Shown piece by piece: positions 10,549 through 23,161 of a stretch of DNA of 64,000 nucleotides. Origin of the DNA: Hyalella azteca. Its lineage: Eukaryota > Arthropoda > Malacostraca > Amphipoda > Hyalellidae. The notes under the pieces are model-generated. The model had not been told where the DNA came from. It saw only the letters and a list, made by a program, of their open reading frames with translations, and searched no databases. How positions within the stretch are numbered: the stretch's first letter is position 1; every line of letters begins with the position of its first letter. The stretch is from the NCBI RefSeq assembly GCF_000764305.2, contig NW_025934720.1:124001-188000 (forward strand), given 5' to 3'. Both the position numbers and the translations under genes were made by a program.

Positions 10549-10891
10549 CTTCAGATGTTGCTTCGCTTCCTGGTTCAGATGCTGCTTCAGATGTTGCTTC
10601 ACTTGCTGCTTCAGATGCTGCGCCACTTGCTGGTTCAGATGCTGCTTCACTTGCTGCTTCAGATGCTGCTTCAGATGCTGCTTCAGATGCTGCTTCAGAT
10701 GTTGCTTCACTTGCTGCTTCAGATGCTGCTTCACTTGCTGGTTCAGATGCTGCTTCACTTGCTGCTTCAGATGCTGCTTCAGATGCTGCTTCAGATGTTG
10801 CTTCACTTGCTGCTTCAGATGCTGCTTCAGATACGGCTTCACTTGCTGGTTCGTTCTCATGCTTTAGATGCTGCTTCAAATGCTGCTTCAT
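10549..10891. repeat. 12-bp minisatellite (CTTCAGATGCTG)n
   Basis: About 28 units of 12 bp, chiefly CTTCAGATGCTG and CTTCACTTGCTG, with CTGGTTCAGATG variants, decaying after about 10850. A 12-bp unit keeps every frame open, which explains long low-complexity ORFs on both strands (repeated ASDA/QMLL on plus, QHLK/SEAA on minus). No start context or non-repeat domain supports translation. Confidence 0.93.
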
Positions 10892-12489
10892 TTATAGTGT
10901 TGCTTATGCCGCGCAGAATGGACCGTATTATTGAACTTTGTGATATAAGACCTACAGTCTTAGGAATTGAAGGTTAGAAATGCATTCAATATTAATTGGT
11001 TGTGAAAATAAATTTTTTGTCAAAAAATTTATTTGACATAGAAGAAATTTGACAATTTATTTATACACAGAGCGAGCAAAAAACAGAATACTGCCTCGTG
11101 ATGAGCTAGAATGTATATATGTATTGTTCAAATTTGAGTCATTTGCACGAAGTGAAAAAATATCTGTTTACTTATATAGTAAGTTATGGGACGTAGGCAT
11201 GTGAAAGGGAGAAAGAGAACATTTTTAGAGGGTACATTGTAACGTACATTGTTTTTAAAATCTTTTCATCACACTTCCTTGCATCCTAAATGTAGCTATT
11301 ACATCTAAATGTAAAGTAGGTTCTTAATCAAATCCTAATTAAAAAAATAATTAATTATTTTAATGTTCTCCATATATTGAAAACTTTAGAGGAGTCCCAG
11401 TTATGGCTTAGCAAAATTTATATGCTTTCATATTATTGATCTTCTGCTAATTCGAGTGACTTTTCACCTGTTAATTTGTATGACATTTTTCTTTAAGTTC
11501 ATGATCTGATTGCGCATACGAAGAGTACTATGCGTAGTCAGTTTGAAATAATGACTTTACGTGAATAGCTAGCGCAAAATGATTATCTATTTGTCTCATC
11601 CTGTGTTGTAATACATGTTCGGTCAAATCATTAACATTACTGTTGTTATAATTGCTTTCTTTGCATAGGCATTTCCAGCACTACTAAATAGAAAAAACGT
11701 TCTGATTTTGTACGGCGATGTTATTTTTATATTTTCAAAACAATTCGAGTGTAGGTGTACAATATAGCTTATTCATGTTCAGGTTACTCAGCAAAATGAT
11801 TAAGAAATTTTGCTAAAAATTTATTGAGCCTAATTCGTAACATACTTACCATAATAACATTTTTTTATGAAAATATGATTGATGAAATGTGTTCAATACT
11901 CTCCTCAATATATTTGGTTTAAAATGTCATGTGTTCGTGTTTTTTTGGGAAGAATGGTCGCTGACGTAAGGAAATTTGTAATGACTGTGCAAAATTTTGA
12001 TCTGTTTTGGTTTTCGTTGCTGTAACGCAAGCAACGAACGCCGTTTGCCTTATTCGTATCTCGGTAACCAAATTCTACAGAGGCCAAACGAAGCCACATT
12101 GAAGCCGATGCGCGCGAAGTCATCAGCATCCGCGCAACTGTTATCAAGTTAGCAACGTTTCGCTTGTTTGCTAATTGTAACGACGGAATTCGGGCCGGAA
12201 GATTGTCAAGGTTGTTAGGCGCACTTGTTTGTGGTATTACTACTTTTTTAATTTTTTTTTCTATACTGTCCCTGCATTTGATGGAGTTGAAACTATCAAC
12301 TGTTGGAATAATGACCTAATATTCGACAGATGTATTATTACCCAAAAACGGATGGATTGAAATTTACGTCTCTAAGTGCCATGTATGTTTTAACCTGCAA
12401 TGGAAACAACTTTTTCATATTCACGAACTGTAGCACCTAACGCTAGCTCATCATGTTAACGCATAATATCTCTGTAGCGAGAGAGAGCT
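10892..12489. other. Intergenic DNA, no gene supported
   Basis: AT-rich with only short ORFs. A GC-richer patch at about 12010-12200 contains an 80-codon minus-strand ORF without a recognisable domain. Confidence 0.5.
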
Positions 12490-12780
12490 AATGCCTTGCG
12501 CCAGGGCTCGTACGGCTCCGTACTAAGCAGATCCGGCCCATGCTAATATTGCTAATCTTGTAACAGCTTCGCAATATTTCGTTATTTCCTCGCTGCCTCT
12601 CTCGCCTCGCACCCTAATTGATGTCCGGGGCTCTAATTAACTCCTTCTGATGCAATGACACCCTCATCTGCATGGGTTCATTTCTTCCTTTATTTTCGTG
12701 TGCAGATCAATCATCATTAGCACTGCGGGAGCTCGCGACAAGATTCCTTTCTTCATTTAAAGCTGCAGTTGCGGCCATGA
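12490..12780. promoter_or_regulatory. GC-richer block with homeodomain-type sites (possible enhancer)
   Basis: This block is less AT-rich than its surroundings and holds CTAATTGATG, CTAATTAACT, ATCAATCA (12706-12713) and CATTAG. These are short homeodomain and Exd/Pbx-Hox type sites. No ORF is present. The enhancer reading is inference from composition and motif clustering only. Confidence 0.2.
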
Positions 12781-12822
12781 AAGTCCGCGCTCCCTGTGAA
12801 ATTAATATTAATTAATATGATT

Positions 12823-12912
12823 ATGATGATCACATGATAATATGATGATCACGTCATATTGTTATTACCATATTATCATCATATTTTTAATATAATATGA
12901 TGATCACATGAT
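12823..12912. repeat. AT-rich palindrome cluster with three ATGATGATCAC copies
   Basis: ATGATGATCACATGAT occurs at 12823-12838 and 12897-12912, with a variant (ATGATGATCACGTCAT) at 12842-12857. AATATGATGAT (12839-12849) and ATCATCATATT (12875-12885) form a perfect 11-bp stem with a 25-nt loop. Several TGATCA palindromes are embedded. Confidence 0.8.
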
Positions 12913-14860
12913 TTGCTTGCATGCGAAAAATTTGTCCAAATATCTTTTATCTAATAATTGAAAGAGGGGCTCTCTTTATTAGAGTGTCGTTCAAGTTACT
13001 AAAATATCTACCTATTTTGAGGGAAAAGTAAAAATTTCTTTCTCTGTTATTCGGCTAATCAGCGCATGAAGAGTTAAAAGTGATGCTACAAAATGCAAAA
13101 TATTACAGCCACGTTCGGAATTTTTCATCGTCAAAGATAATACTATTCACGCCATTATTATCAGACACTCTAAGTTATACCAATAATCATCTTTATCATC
13201 CTCCACATACGCTGTGTATCCGGTACACTTCACACACTATTAACTGTAAAACTTCAATTCTATTTGCGTGCGCGTAGAAGGCGTGTTTACTTGACCATGA
13301 TCATTAAAGTGGGCTCTTAAAGTACCATTACCTAATCGTTAGCCTTGAGGGCAACAATGACTCTGTGCTCTGAGTTTTAATGGACCATCGATTCGCTTGA
13401 TCCTCTCGGTAATGGATTTCGCTTTGATTTTTGAGAAGCGCTTAGGAGAGTAGCTCACGTTGCCACGAGGAGAGATAGAAAAGCTTTTTTTTCATTTCCT
13501 TAGATCTGGAATGTCTTGTGGATCAAAGCTGCCTTGGCACGTTACAAAAGAAAAGGAATTAATCGAGCTTGCCCGCTAATTATCAATTATCTTGTGAAAG
13601 CGAGCTGCAATGAATGAGCGCCCGCTGCTGATGACCTTCCTCTTTTAGAAAGTGTCGTTAAATGGTCCACATTACCGTTAGGTATGTGCGAATATTTTCC
13701 GGGGCTTATCATTAACGTCGAGCCTATGGTGAATTCCGCCAGCTTTTGCCCCCAAATTGCTTTCATATATGAAGCTGGCTTGTGCAAATTTTATTGATAT
13801 AGTATTCTTAGGTATAGAATGGCTGAGTGGCACGTTTTTCTTGTGAGTAGAAATAAAATTAAGGTTCGAATTTTCCTTTTAACGTTTACATATAAACTGC
13901 AAAAATTTACTGGAAAATCAGGAAACGAGAGTGTTCGGACCAAGTTCCTGGGTAAACCTAGAACAATTTTACACATGAATTCTGATGAAATTGCTCTTGT
14001 TTGATCAACTGCAGGCTACATGGAAATAAAAGTTGCGCAAACATCGGTCAGCAAAAAAGTTGTAGGTTTAGGGGAAGTTTGCGGGGCAAAGTTCTGTCTT
14101 AAGTTGGGTATAGAGAAGCTCTACTGAAGTTATACAGCTCTTTCCTGATTTCTTGGAGGAAATCCCGCCAGCAATAAACATACTGAACTACAGATAGTTG
14201 TTCGTCCCACGCTCCTTCACTCCTATGGGAGTTCTGTTCGGTCGACGCAATGAGTGCAGTCCCGCTCACAAAAAATTCAGCAATCGAATAAATTTAATCT
14301 CATTGATCAAACCGTAATTGATACGACTAAAACAAATAAAATGATCATGGTAAAGTTAGAGTTAGAACGCATAGGTACTCATTTTAATGGGTGGAGAAAT
14401 GAGTTTTGGACTCAATAAGAATTGCTTCTTTGAATATTAATCTCAAGTAATCAAAATAGGAATTCCATTTATTTCTCCTTATCCAAGTGTTTTCTCGCGG
14501 TTGCTCTGGATACCAAAAGTGGTATAATTTCAGACCCTGATAATATCTCAGTAAAACTAATAATGCGACGAGTGTTTGAAACGCTCTTTTATATTTCAGT
14601 TTGTACCACCTAAAGACAGAAACAATTTTCTATATCATCATGAAATGGGTTTACACGTAAAATTCATATTTCTATTTTTTATCAATTAAGTATTACCTTG
14701 TATGAACAGTCTTACAATTTATGAATGTTATATTTGAAGACATCAACATATTATTATTTCTTGAATGAATTTTAGTTTATTGTTCAGAGATGATAGTGAG
14801 TGAATAAACTATCTTCTGTGCAAGAGAAGTTAGAGCGACTGAAGAGCCTGAGAGGCGATA
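12913..14860. other. Intergenic DNA, no gene supported
   Basis: AT-rich with moderate GC at 13370-13780. ORFs of about 60 codons occur on both strands over 13791-14004, which shows that they arise from low stop density and not from selection. No repeats of note. Confidence 0.5.
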
Positions 14861-14882
14861 TAGGCTTAGCTTGCTAAGCCTA
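14861..14882. other. Perfect 9-bp stem-loop
   Basis: TAGGCTTAG (14861-14869) and CTAAGCCTA (14874-14882) are exact reverse complements around the loop CTTG. No T-tract follows, and a bacterial-type terminator is not expected in this genome. Confidence 0.8.
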
Positions 14883-16860
14883 CGATGTTGACTAAATAGA
14901 ATTCAGGACAGTGGAAGGATTAAGATGTTGTTATATCAATATTAATCTTGCCTAGTCTGTCGTCAATTCCTTCGTAACAAAGTTTGAGATATTATTTGTC
15001 ATTGTTCTGCTTTAATGTTCAACCTCAGCTTATACATAACTATCACGCGACAATAATTGTGATTGTTTAATTTCATCATAACATTTTATGCATTTTCGCA
15101 AAAAATTTATCATTGATTATGATGTGCTTGGCAGTTAAGTAATCTATTTTTGATCTATTCATACTCAGCACTCTGAACCTGTGTTGCCTAAACTGTCGCA
15201 CTTATAACATTTTGAACATTTATTTACGTACTTCAAGAATTTTTTCGAGGGAATGTTTCATTGAATTTCATAAAAATGGCCTGTGAACTCTTGGCTACTA
15301 ACAGCAGTTGTAGTTAATTAAGGACTCATGCTATTGCAGGCAACTATTTATAAAGGCAATTAATTCGAAATATCTGTTTAACTTGGAAATTCGAAAAATT
15401 AATTCGAATTATCTAAATTACTGTTTGAGAATATTACCGATTAAATTCGATCATTACTTATCACATTTTAGTAATAATAAGTATTCAATTTACGTTGAGA
15501 ACTTTTCGAATTTAAGGAAACTTTGTAGGAAACCAAGTTTTACGTTATACGCTCCATGAGCTAAATCTCCTGCACGACAACAATTAAGGAGTTTACACGA
15601 GTGACAGAAGGATGTGGTCCACCAGCGATAGCATCTATTGTCTGCTACAAAGCACTTTCATTTCGAATCACCTTAATTAGAATCTGATGTAGCATGAGTA
15701 AATAATAAAACAATATATAAATGTTAATCGACTATTACACTTAAATACGAGCTCATTCACAGATGAAAGTATGAACAAATTGAATTGAGTAATTCTATAT
15801 TTAGTACAAATAAAATTCTGCGCGTGTTTTCAAAACTTGCACAGTAACTATACGCGCACAACTTGCAAATGAGTTAAGGAATTGCAGATGTTTACGATGG
15901 TGCATTGTTTCGTATAACATCGCCCTGCTTGCATTCCCGAACTAACGGCCGTCCTGAATTTCTATCAGGATCGTTTTTAAAAAGTTTCTGGGCCTTAACG
16001 AGCCCATCTATTCCTGCATGTGCTTCTGGCGGCACGCGACCTCTCGGTCCTCGCTAGCGTTCCCCCTGGCAGAGGCCGCTTGTTTAATAGCAAATTTGAC
16101 ATTCGATTTACGGGGGGAAATATTTACGAATTTGTTAGAAATAGGTTTATTCGCAGGGTTTCTGCTATGATTCCAAATTCACTATAATGTTGGAAAATTG
16201 ACAATATATGTTACTTTGGCTTGCTTGGAATTATTGTTCTCTGTATGTTATATTTTCTTGAAAATATATACACTAACGGTAACATGAAAAATGAACTAGA
16301 TGAAGAACAAGCTTTAGCGTGATTGACGGTTCGTTTAATTACATCTTTTGCGAAATAATTGCTTGACTTGAGCTTCATATAAAATGTATCATTGGAAGAT
16401 AACGTTGGTACAGCAGTTCGACGATCTAATGCATTTCTCAAAGATTTATCTAGAAAAAGAAATTTTAATTTAGCGATTGGATTTTTAAGTTGTGCTATTT
16501 TAACTTCTGATTAACATTTATTTGAAGATTATGTTAATTTTTCTATTAAATTTAAGGTGTAAATGATTTCAATATCTTTCTCTTTATGAAATGGTATTTA
16601 AACAATTTTTCTTATAGAATATTTTTCCCAATAAGAAAAATTTTTCGTTTCATGTGGGTATTTACATTTGCACAAGGCCATTAACCGTCTGAAAATGTTG
16701 ATGTAGTTACGGATAGGAGTTTTTTATCAACGAAACCTCGGCATTACTGCTATGGAATAATTTGCTACATCCAATGAACTCTAGCTAATACAATCTTTTT
16801 TAAAGTGAGCAGAGAATCAGTTCCTTTTGAGCAGGAAGGAGCGATAATTAATCAAAGGAA
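14883..16860. other. Intergenic DNA, no gene supported
   Basis: AT-rich throughout, with one GC-richer patch at about 15930-16080 (several CpGs, no ORF of note). No repeat, RNA gene or exon could be recognised. Confidence 0.5.
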
Positions 16861-16974
16861 TCCTTGCTCATTAATAAGAGGGAGCGCGAGTGAAGCCCCT
16901 TCTGCGAACGCCAAGCACTAACACGGACCTAAAAAAGAGGTTAATTTGACTCGGTCGGTGAGTCTTGCCCTCGC

Positions 16975-17012
16975 TATAAATACAAGTTTCAGTCTCGACT
17001 GAATCACTTCAG
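16975..17012 (+). promoter_or_regulatory. Candidate TATA + initiator core promoter
   Basis: TATAAATA at 16975-16982 is followed by TCACTTC at 17004-17010, which fits the general initiator YYANWYY with A+1 at 17006. That puts the first T of the TATA box at -31, the usual spacing. The region just upstream (16880-16970) is GC-richer than its flanks. The first ATG downstream (17025) closes after five codons, so any transcript would have a longer 5' leader or be noncoding. No gene is recognisable downstream. TATA boxes arise easily in AT-rich DNA; the spacing is what makes this one worth noting. Confidence 0.3.
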
Positions 17013-17662
17013 CTCATTACACTAATGTTCTCCTTCCGATAAGAGAGGAATTTAAAACTTGCCGCAAGAGTTTTTGGGGGAATCGGATAGATATTTTAGA
17101 GATATATTTTCTCTGTGTATTCTGATCAATTTATAGGGCTTAATAATAATCTAATTGCAAATATAATTTATTGAAATAAAAAATACTTGAATTCACTCAT
17201 GAAGAGTTCGAAGTTTTGAGAAGAAAGAAATGTGTTGCTAGTATTTGTAGAGCCGACTGTTGGCAATATTATCTTGTCATGTAATGGATCCTGTCGTTTC
17301 TCATCGGGGTTAGAATTACTTTTTAAAGTTCAGGTCGCATCGTTTCTTGATTGTGATTTGATTTGTGTAGAGTTTTTAAGAATTTTGAAGATAGAGTAGG
17401 TTATTTTTGGAAAATTTCCGTCGCTTTTAAATCCCTATCATAGGGTTGAAAATAGATTAAAAGTGGACTTGGTAAACAAATTGAACTTGTTGTGTGATTT
17501 GCAAATTGCTTATTGACAATTTTTTCTGAATAAAGAACGTGCGATCTTGTGGCTGGAATACAAGTAATCTATAATAATTATTATCCGTAAAGTGGAATTA
17601 AGTTTTTACAGCGGTCGTGCGTGTCCTACTGGAATTGAGTGTACTCCCTTTATCTGCTTTTA
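17013..17662. other. AT-rich DNA downstream of the candidate promoter
   Basis: No ORF of note, no clear splice donor with consensus GTAAGT, and no repeats. If the promoter at 16975 is real this would be leader or intron. Confidence 0.4.
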
Positions 17663-17807
17663 GATAACAATGTAAGAAATTGAAATGACAATGTGAAAAA
17701 TTGGGATAACAATGTAAGAAATTGCGATAACAATGCAAGCAATTGTGATAGCATTGTAAAAAATAGGCATTACACTAAGAAAATGGGATGACACTGTAAG
17801 AAATTGG
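17663..17807. repeat. 21-bp minisatellite, 7 copies
   Basis: Units of 21 bp (one of 19) starting GATAACAATGTAAGAAATTG at 17663, 17705 and, with changes, at 17684, 17726, 17747, 17768 and 17787. Copies differ at several positions, so the array is not recent. Confidence 0.9.
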
Positions 17808-19276
17808 CACTAGCAGTAACTGTATTCTCTTGTGATTAATAATTAACGATGGTTGAGCCCAGTGGCTGCAATTAAATGCAGCAGGATTACAACGTCGCGT
17901 AATCGATGCCCATGCATCACTGCAGTTATCGTTCATGTTTGATCACTAATGATGCCGGACGGAGCGTGTGAGCTTCATACATGCGGGTCCCTGAGACCAA
18001 ACTTTGAAATTCGGTTGCGAAACGTGAGCCAACTATAACCGGTTAATATTTTTGGAGTTGCTCAAAATGTGGTTCCATCAGCAATGCAAGTAAGGAGCTT
18101 ATGACTGAACTAACTTCAAGTGTATAGCAAGATTGAATATATTGGAAAAAATTACATTTATATTCATTTAATTTATTAAGGTGTGATTTAAAAACTCGTA
18201 ATTTAGGTGGTTCTCCGCGTTGCTCGTTGATGCGCATGTTTTGAGTGCACAGAGAATTGCGCGCGCAGAGTTAATATTATTTCTTATATTTAATAATAAC
18301 AATACGTGTGGGTTTTTTGGACTTGACTGAATCGTTATAATTGGCTTCTATCCCGTGAATTTTTGTAATGCATATTTTTAGGTTAAATGAATAGACTTTT
18401 TTTTAGAATAGCGTTTCATATAAAGACCGTGCAAGCCGAGGCAAAACGTTTTGCAAGAACATAGCGTTAAATATTGTTATTAAGCCAACACGGCAATGTA
18501 TCGCGTAATAAAAAGGAGCCATAAAGCTGCCCAAATGCCTACCGTTCCTCATGACTAAGTTTCTTGCTTATGTTCAGAAGTAATTTTTGAGCCCAGTGCA
18601 CACTATGGCTTAGTTATTAGGATGGTTGTCATACCCTGGTGGCGTTTAGTGCTTCATAACGCAGCAGCTCTAAGCCAGACAACTAATTGCTCGCGCGCGG
18701 CTTACATTCATTACGAGAAATTCCGTCCGCGGTCCTGGCAAAATGTTTACACTGCGCCACCTCGGTCCAGTAGATGCCCTGGCGCACATTTTTGCTCACC
18801 GGGTAATTGCTGCGCGGGTTTTTCTGTTATTTTTGGCCCAGCGGTGCCGCGGGCTTCTTGCGTTGACACTCTTTGCCGTGGCGCACTTTGATTATAGCTC
18901 CTCTGGCTCTACCTACACGCGACCAACTTTTGTCTCGAGGCTTAAAAGATTCCATGGCTGAATCTTTCCAGATCTTTGACGGGTTTCGCATTTCGTTCTA
19001 GGTTTGCATGTGCTTTAATAAGTTCAAGTCATACAACGCCACTGGACTTGCACGAAAATGAAATGAATTTCATGATGAAAGTTTCTATCACACGAAAATT
19101 TCATGTCAATTTCATACTTGGTTATTTTAAGGTTCCTTTTTAGTCAGATAGTTTTGCCTACGAGTGCTATTACAGCTTTTCAATCGAATCCAAATTAGAG
19201 ATTATGCACGCTCGTTAAATTTAGTGCACTTGAGAAGTGCTTGGTTGCCAATGTCCGTCCTTCGTCTCTCGAACTG
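17808..19276. other. Intergenic; GC-richer block at 18650-18960
   Basis: Between 18650 and 18960 the sequence is GC-richer with CpGs and overlapping plus-strand ORFs of 72-89 codons (18622-18891 and 18743-18961). They lie in different frames and neither shows a domain, so no coding call is made. The rest is AT-rich and featureless. Confidence 0.45.
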
Positions 19277-19518
19277 CCTGTCGTGCTGCTTGTCGTGCTG
19301 TCTGTTTTAATGTCGTGCTGCTTGTCGTGTTGTCATACTACTGTCATGCTGCTTGTCGTGCTGCTTGTCGTGCTGCTTGTCGTGCTGCTTGTCATGCTGC
19401 TTGTCATGCTGCTTGTCGTGCTGCTTGTCGTGCTGCTTGTCGTGCTGCTTGTCGTGCTGCTTGTCGTGCTGCTTGTCGTGCTGCTTGTCGTGCTGCTTGT
19501 CATGCTGCTTGTCGTGCG
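19277..19518. repeat. 12-bp minisatellite (TGTCGTGCTGCT)n
   Basis: A near-homogeneous run of TGTCGTGCTGCT with some TGTCATGCTGCT units, about 17 uninterrupted copies from 19312, and a less regular start. It reads as a poly-(DKQH/VLLV/CRAA)-type peptide in several frames on both strands, an artefact of a 12-bp unit lacking stops. It shares TGCTGCTT with the 12-bp array at 10549-10891. Confidence 0.95.
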
Positions 19519-22500
19519 TCTGCTCTGCCAATATATCGCTATTCCAAAAGCACGTCCTAAGACTTGCATTGCTGATGATCACAGCCACGTTCTCCTGAGC
19601 TTCACCTGGCGTTCTCTTTCCGCTTCCTCCCCAATTTCTGCTCCAGCTTCAAGCCTTCACTAAAGTTTCGCCAAAACTCTGCCAGGACTCAAGTACTTTG
19701 CTCTACGTGTTTTTTTACTAGTTTGGGTGTTTTTTCTTTACCAAAACTTGCGCAAGCCAGCAGAGCTAGAACTGATCCTACGCTGGACGCAAAAAAATTC
19801 CATTTAGATTAGTTCAAATGTTTAAACAATTAAACCTTGGCTTTCATTTAAAACTGTGTGAAAACTTTCCCGAAGTAAAATTGCTTCACGAAGTTCTCTT
19901 CCTTTTAATTTGTTTTCGTTGGTTTTGGATTTGAAGGGATGGGTTACTAGCAGTGTACTTTTTACTACCGACCTCATGCGTTTTATGTTCCACTCCGTCT
20001 TACTGTTTTTTTAAGCTGTCGGTCACAACAAATCTCCTCATTTGTCTCCGGCAAGCGGCAAGTTTGGAAGTTTGCTGCATCTTCTAAACTTGGCTTGCGA
20101 GCACCTCTGACAAATACGCTAAGCCTTCATAAGACTTCTTGCTTGAATCTTTTGTCTTTCACTCTCGAGAAAAACTTTCTTTGATTGAAAGCCGATCGTC
20201 CGTTTGGTAATTGACATTCACGAATTGATAGGAGCGTAATTCACAGCGAACCCATAGTGGGATATGAAATTTGTTTACATGACTTGCTTCATTTTAATAT
20301 TGCAATAAAGTTCCTCATTAATAACCTGATAAAAATGCTCAGAAATCAAATAATGACTCGTGATCAAGGCTAGAGCTAACGTGTCGTTCAATGCCGGGTG
20401 CTATAGTGATGAAAACAAGCAAGTTTGTGAACATGCGTTCTGTTTTACCGCGACAACGAATGTTTAAAGAAGAGGCTAAATAAATCCAATTATGAGATTT
20501 ATTTACTATATATTTAATTATTTGCAGTATACTCATGCTGATTACTTAAACGGATAGAGATTCATAATGCATTTCAGTCACTTTGTAACCCCAAATCCAG
20601 TCATAGTTAGACTAATAATTAAATAATCTATCATCTTTGTTCTAAGTTTACCATTAAACTGTGAGAGTCGTGACCTGTAATTGCATGCTAAAAACGATGT
20701 CCATACCTCGATTATGCACTTCGATTAAATCCATTTGCCTACCCTCGTGCATTTAAGATTAGTGTAGTCAGTACCCCGAGTTCCGTATAATATGCAGAGC
20801 AGACAATAACAACTCTGGCTGGCGTCAATTCAGATTTGATGACTTGTTCTGGTCGCTCTGCATATGAATATTCAATAGTCTAATAGATATACTTGATTGG
20901 CTGGGAAGCCAGCATCAGATTAAATGTGGTATCAGCCACTTAGTCGCCATGCAAGCTAGCAAGTTTACTATTTGCCTCAATGATAAAAAGTTTGTAAACC
21001 TTATTTAGCGCTCAACATGAAGTTGCTATAACTAGAGTGAGCGATGATCCTGTTTCAACATTTTCATTAAAAATTGAATAATTCGCTATGCTCATGATTT
21101 AAATAATAGAATTTTACAATTGAAGTGTCCTCATAGAGGTCAAGAATTAGCTCGTTGCGAAAAATGTTGCTTGTGTTCATTGTAGAAATTCTTCGTTTAA
21201 TTTCATTATGGTACGTACTGGAACCCACGTGCTGTTATTGTGAATAAAAAGCTATTCATTGGCGACGCCAGATGCAAAATTCGACTAATATTGAGGTTGT
21301 GATGAATTGTAATGAAATGTTTCGTGTGATTTTTGTAGATGTTGTTAGATGAATATGCATTTAAGAGAAAAAAATCATTATTATTCTTGATGGAATTGTC
21401 TCTAACTACTGTTGAAGGCTATATTTTAACGTAATTCTTACGCACATCTACGATAGGCGTTTAGTTTCAAGTGCAAAGATCAATTGAGGAATCGATCTTG
21501 AAAACTACGTTGCTCACTGATAACGAGCCTATATTGTGATTTAAAGCGAGCTTGCTTGCTCTAGTCCTTAGTAGGGCTTAACTTGCTTAATGCTTGTTTG
21601 GGTAAAAACGGCTATAGATGGAAAACTTCATGATACCAAACATTATGATTATTTCGTTAAAATTCCTATGCATCGTTATTCTCGTGTATCGCACGCGAGC
21701 GAAAATGAGGCGCGAGCTCGGCTCGTTTAGTTCTGCAGGATATTATGTCCAAATAAAAGCGCATTTTATCGCGGCGAGTAATGAAGCTATATTTTGCTAG
21801 GCAATCTCGTCTGACAGATTTACCCTGAACAATTCATCACGACTGACGAATTAATTTCAGTATCGCGTTCGCATCCCTGTGTCCTGAGTATGGAAAATAC
21901 GCCAGCGCATTCATTAATCTTTACGCGCCATGCACCCTCTGATAAAATGAGGAAGACTTGGTTCTTTATTCGCGAGCTTTTATAGAATTTTTTCTACAAG
22001 AGCATCGACGAGTAGTTTTTAGATGGAAAAACTGCAGTTTCGATAGTTCAAAAATGAGCTTTAAAATTGGTTAATTGATTGTTCATATGGTGGAGCGGCA
22101 TAAATTTTCGTTCTGAGAGCGAGGGATGTGCGTTGTAGCCATAAACATTTTAATGTAAGCAATTTGTTGACTCTCCTTGTGCGCTTTGATAGCCGTATTG
22201 TTTCGATTCCCTTAAGATTTAATATTATCAGCGATAGCTTATCTCAAACCTCAAACTATTATTTCTCTTTTATTTCTTCTGCAACTGTTAGCAATTTAGT
22301 AAAATCTTCTATATTACATCAAGGAAAGAAACTCAATGCAGGCAAATTAAAGGATTTGGGTACGTTATAAACATTTCGTTTTCCTTGAGTAACAATGGAG
22401 TCTTATCATTTTTCCCGTCTAATCCTAAGGCTTAATTAGGAGTATTAAGAGTGAGAGGCGCTACGCGTTAATAGTAACAGCGGCGATAGCAACTAATGCA

Positions 22501-22559
22501 TTAGCCATTGATGTCACGCGCCTAACTTTGCACGCACACGAGGAGCTCGAAGAACAGCG
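19519..22559. other. Intergenic DNA, no gene supported
   Basis: About 3 kb with no ORF over 80 codons, no tandem arrays and no recognisable RNA gene. GC-richer patches lie at about 19560-19700 and 20760-20860. Confidence 0.5.
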
Positions 22560-22740
22560 CTCAGCAACACCGGCTCGGCGTCTCAACTTGCATCCTCGGC
22601 TGCGCTGCATTTATTGCCTTGATAAATGAACGGAGCTCTGCATTAAACCTCATTAATATTGCCAGTCTTCCTGGACCGAGTGAGGGCCACCATAAATTAG
22701 CGATAAGAACAGCCTGCCTGACGACTTCAGCGGTGGTCGA
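22560..22740. promoter_or_regulatory. GC-richer block with TAAT-type sites (possible enhancer)
   Basis: A block with CpGs (CGGCTCGGCGTC near 22570) followed by TTTATTG, CATTAAAC, CATTAATATTG and ATAAATTAGCG. It ends where the minisatellite begins. Reading it as a homeodomain-bound enhancer is inference. Confidence 0.2.
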
Positions 22741-22756
22741 GGAAGGTGACGAGTGG

Positions 22757-23161
22757 GATGACGAAGAGCTGACAAAATTGGTTGAATAGATGACGAAGAG
22801 TTGACTAAATTAGTTGACTAGATGACGAAGAGCTGACAAAATTGGTTGACTAGATGACGAAGAGCTGACAAAATTGGTTGACTAGATGACTAAGAGCTGA
22901 CAAAATTGGTTGACTAGATGACGAAGAGCTGACAAAATTGGTCGACTAGACGACGAAGAGCTTACAAAATTGGTTGACTAGATGACGAAGAGCTGACAAA
23001 ATTGGTTGACTAGATGACGAAGAGCTGGCAAAATTGGTTGACTAGATGACGAAAAGCTGACAAAATTGGTTGACTAGATGACGAAGAGCTGACAAAATTA
23101 GATGACGAAAAGCTTACGAACTTGGTTGACTAGTTGAGGGCGAGCTAATAAGCTTAGTTGA
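22757..23161. repeat. 32-bp minisatellite (GATGACGAAGAGCTGAC...)
   Basis: About 12 head-to-tail units of 32 bp. Each begins GATGACGAAGAGCTGACAAA and ends ATTGGTTGACTA. The central units are nearly identical; copies at both ends are more diverged, as expected for an array homogenised in its middle. Direct repeats without unique spacers, so not CRISPR. It passes directly into the 22-bp family. Confidence 0.93.

Noticed and set aside
10498..10977. Long ORFs on both strands as Ala/Ser/Gln-rich proteins
   Set aside because: All are different frames of one 12-bp array; frames open on both strands at once argue against selection on any.
13791..14004. Overlapping ORFs on both strands
   Set aside because: 61 codons in each direction without features; both strands being open points to chance.
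14861..14882. Rho-independent terminator
   Set aside because: Stem-loop without a following T-tract, and the window is eukaryotic.
22757..23161. CRISPR array
   Set aside because: Direct repeats of 32 bp follow each other without unique spacers, and no cas genes are present. It is a minisatellite in a eukaryotic context.
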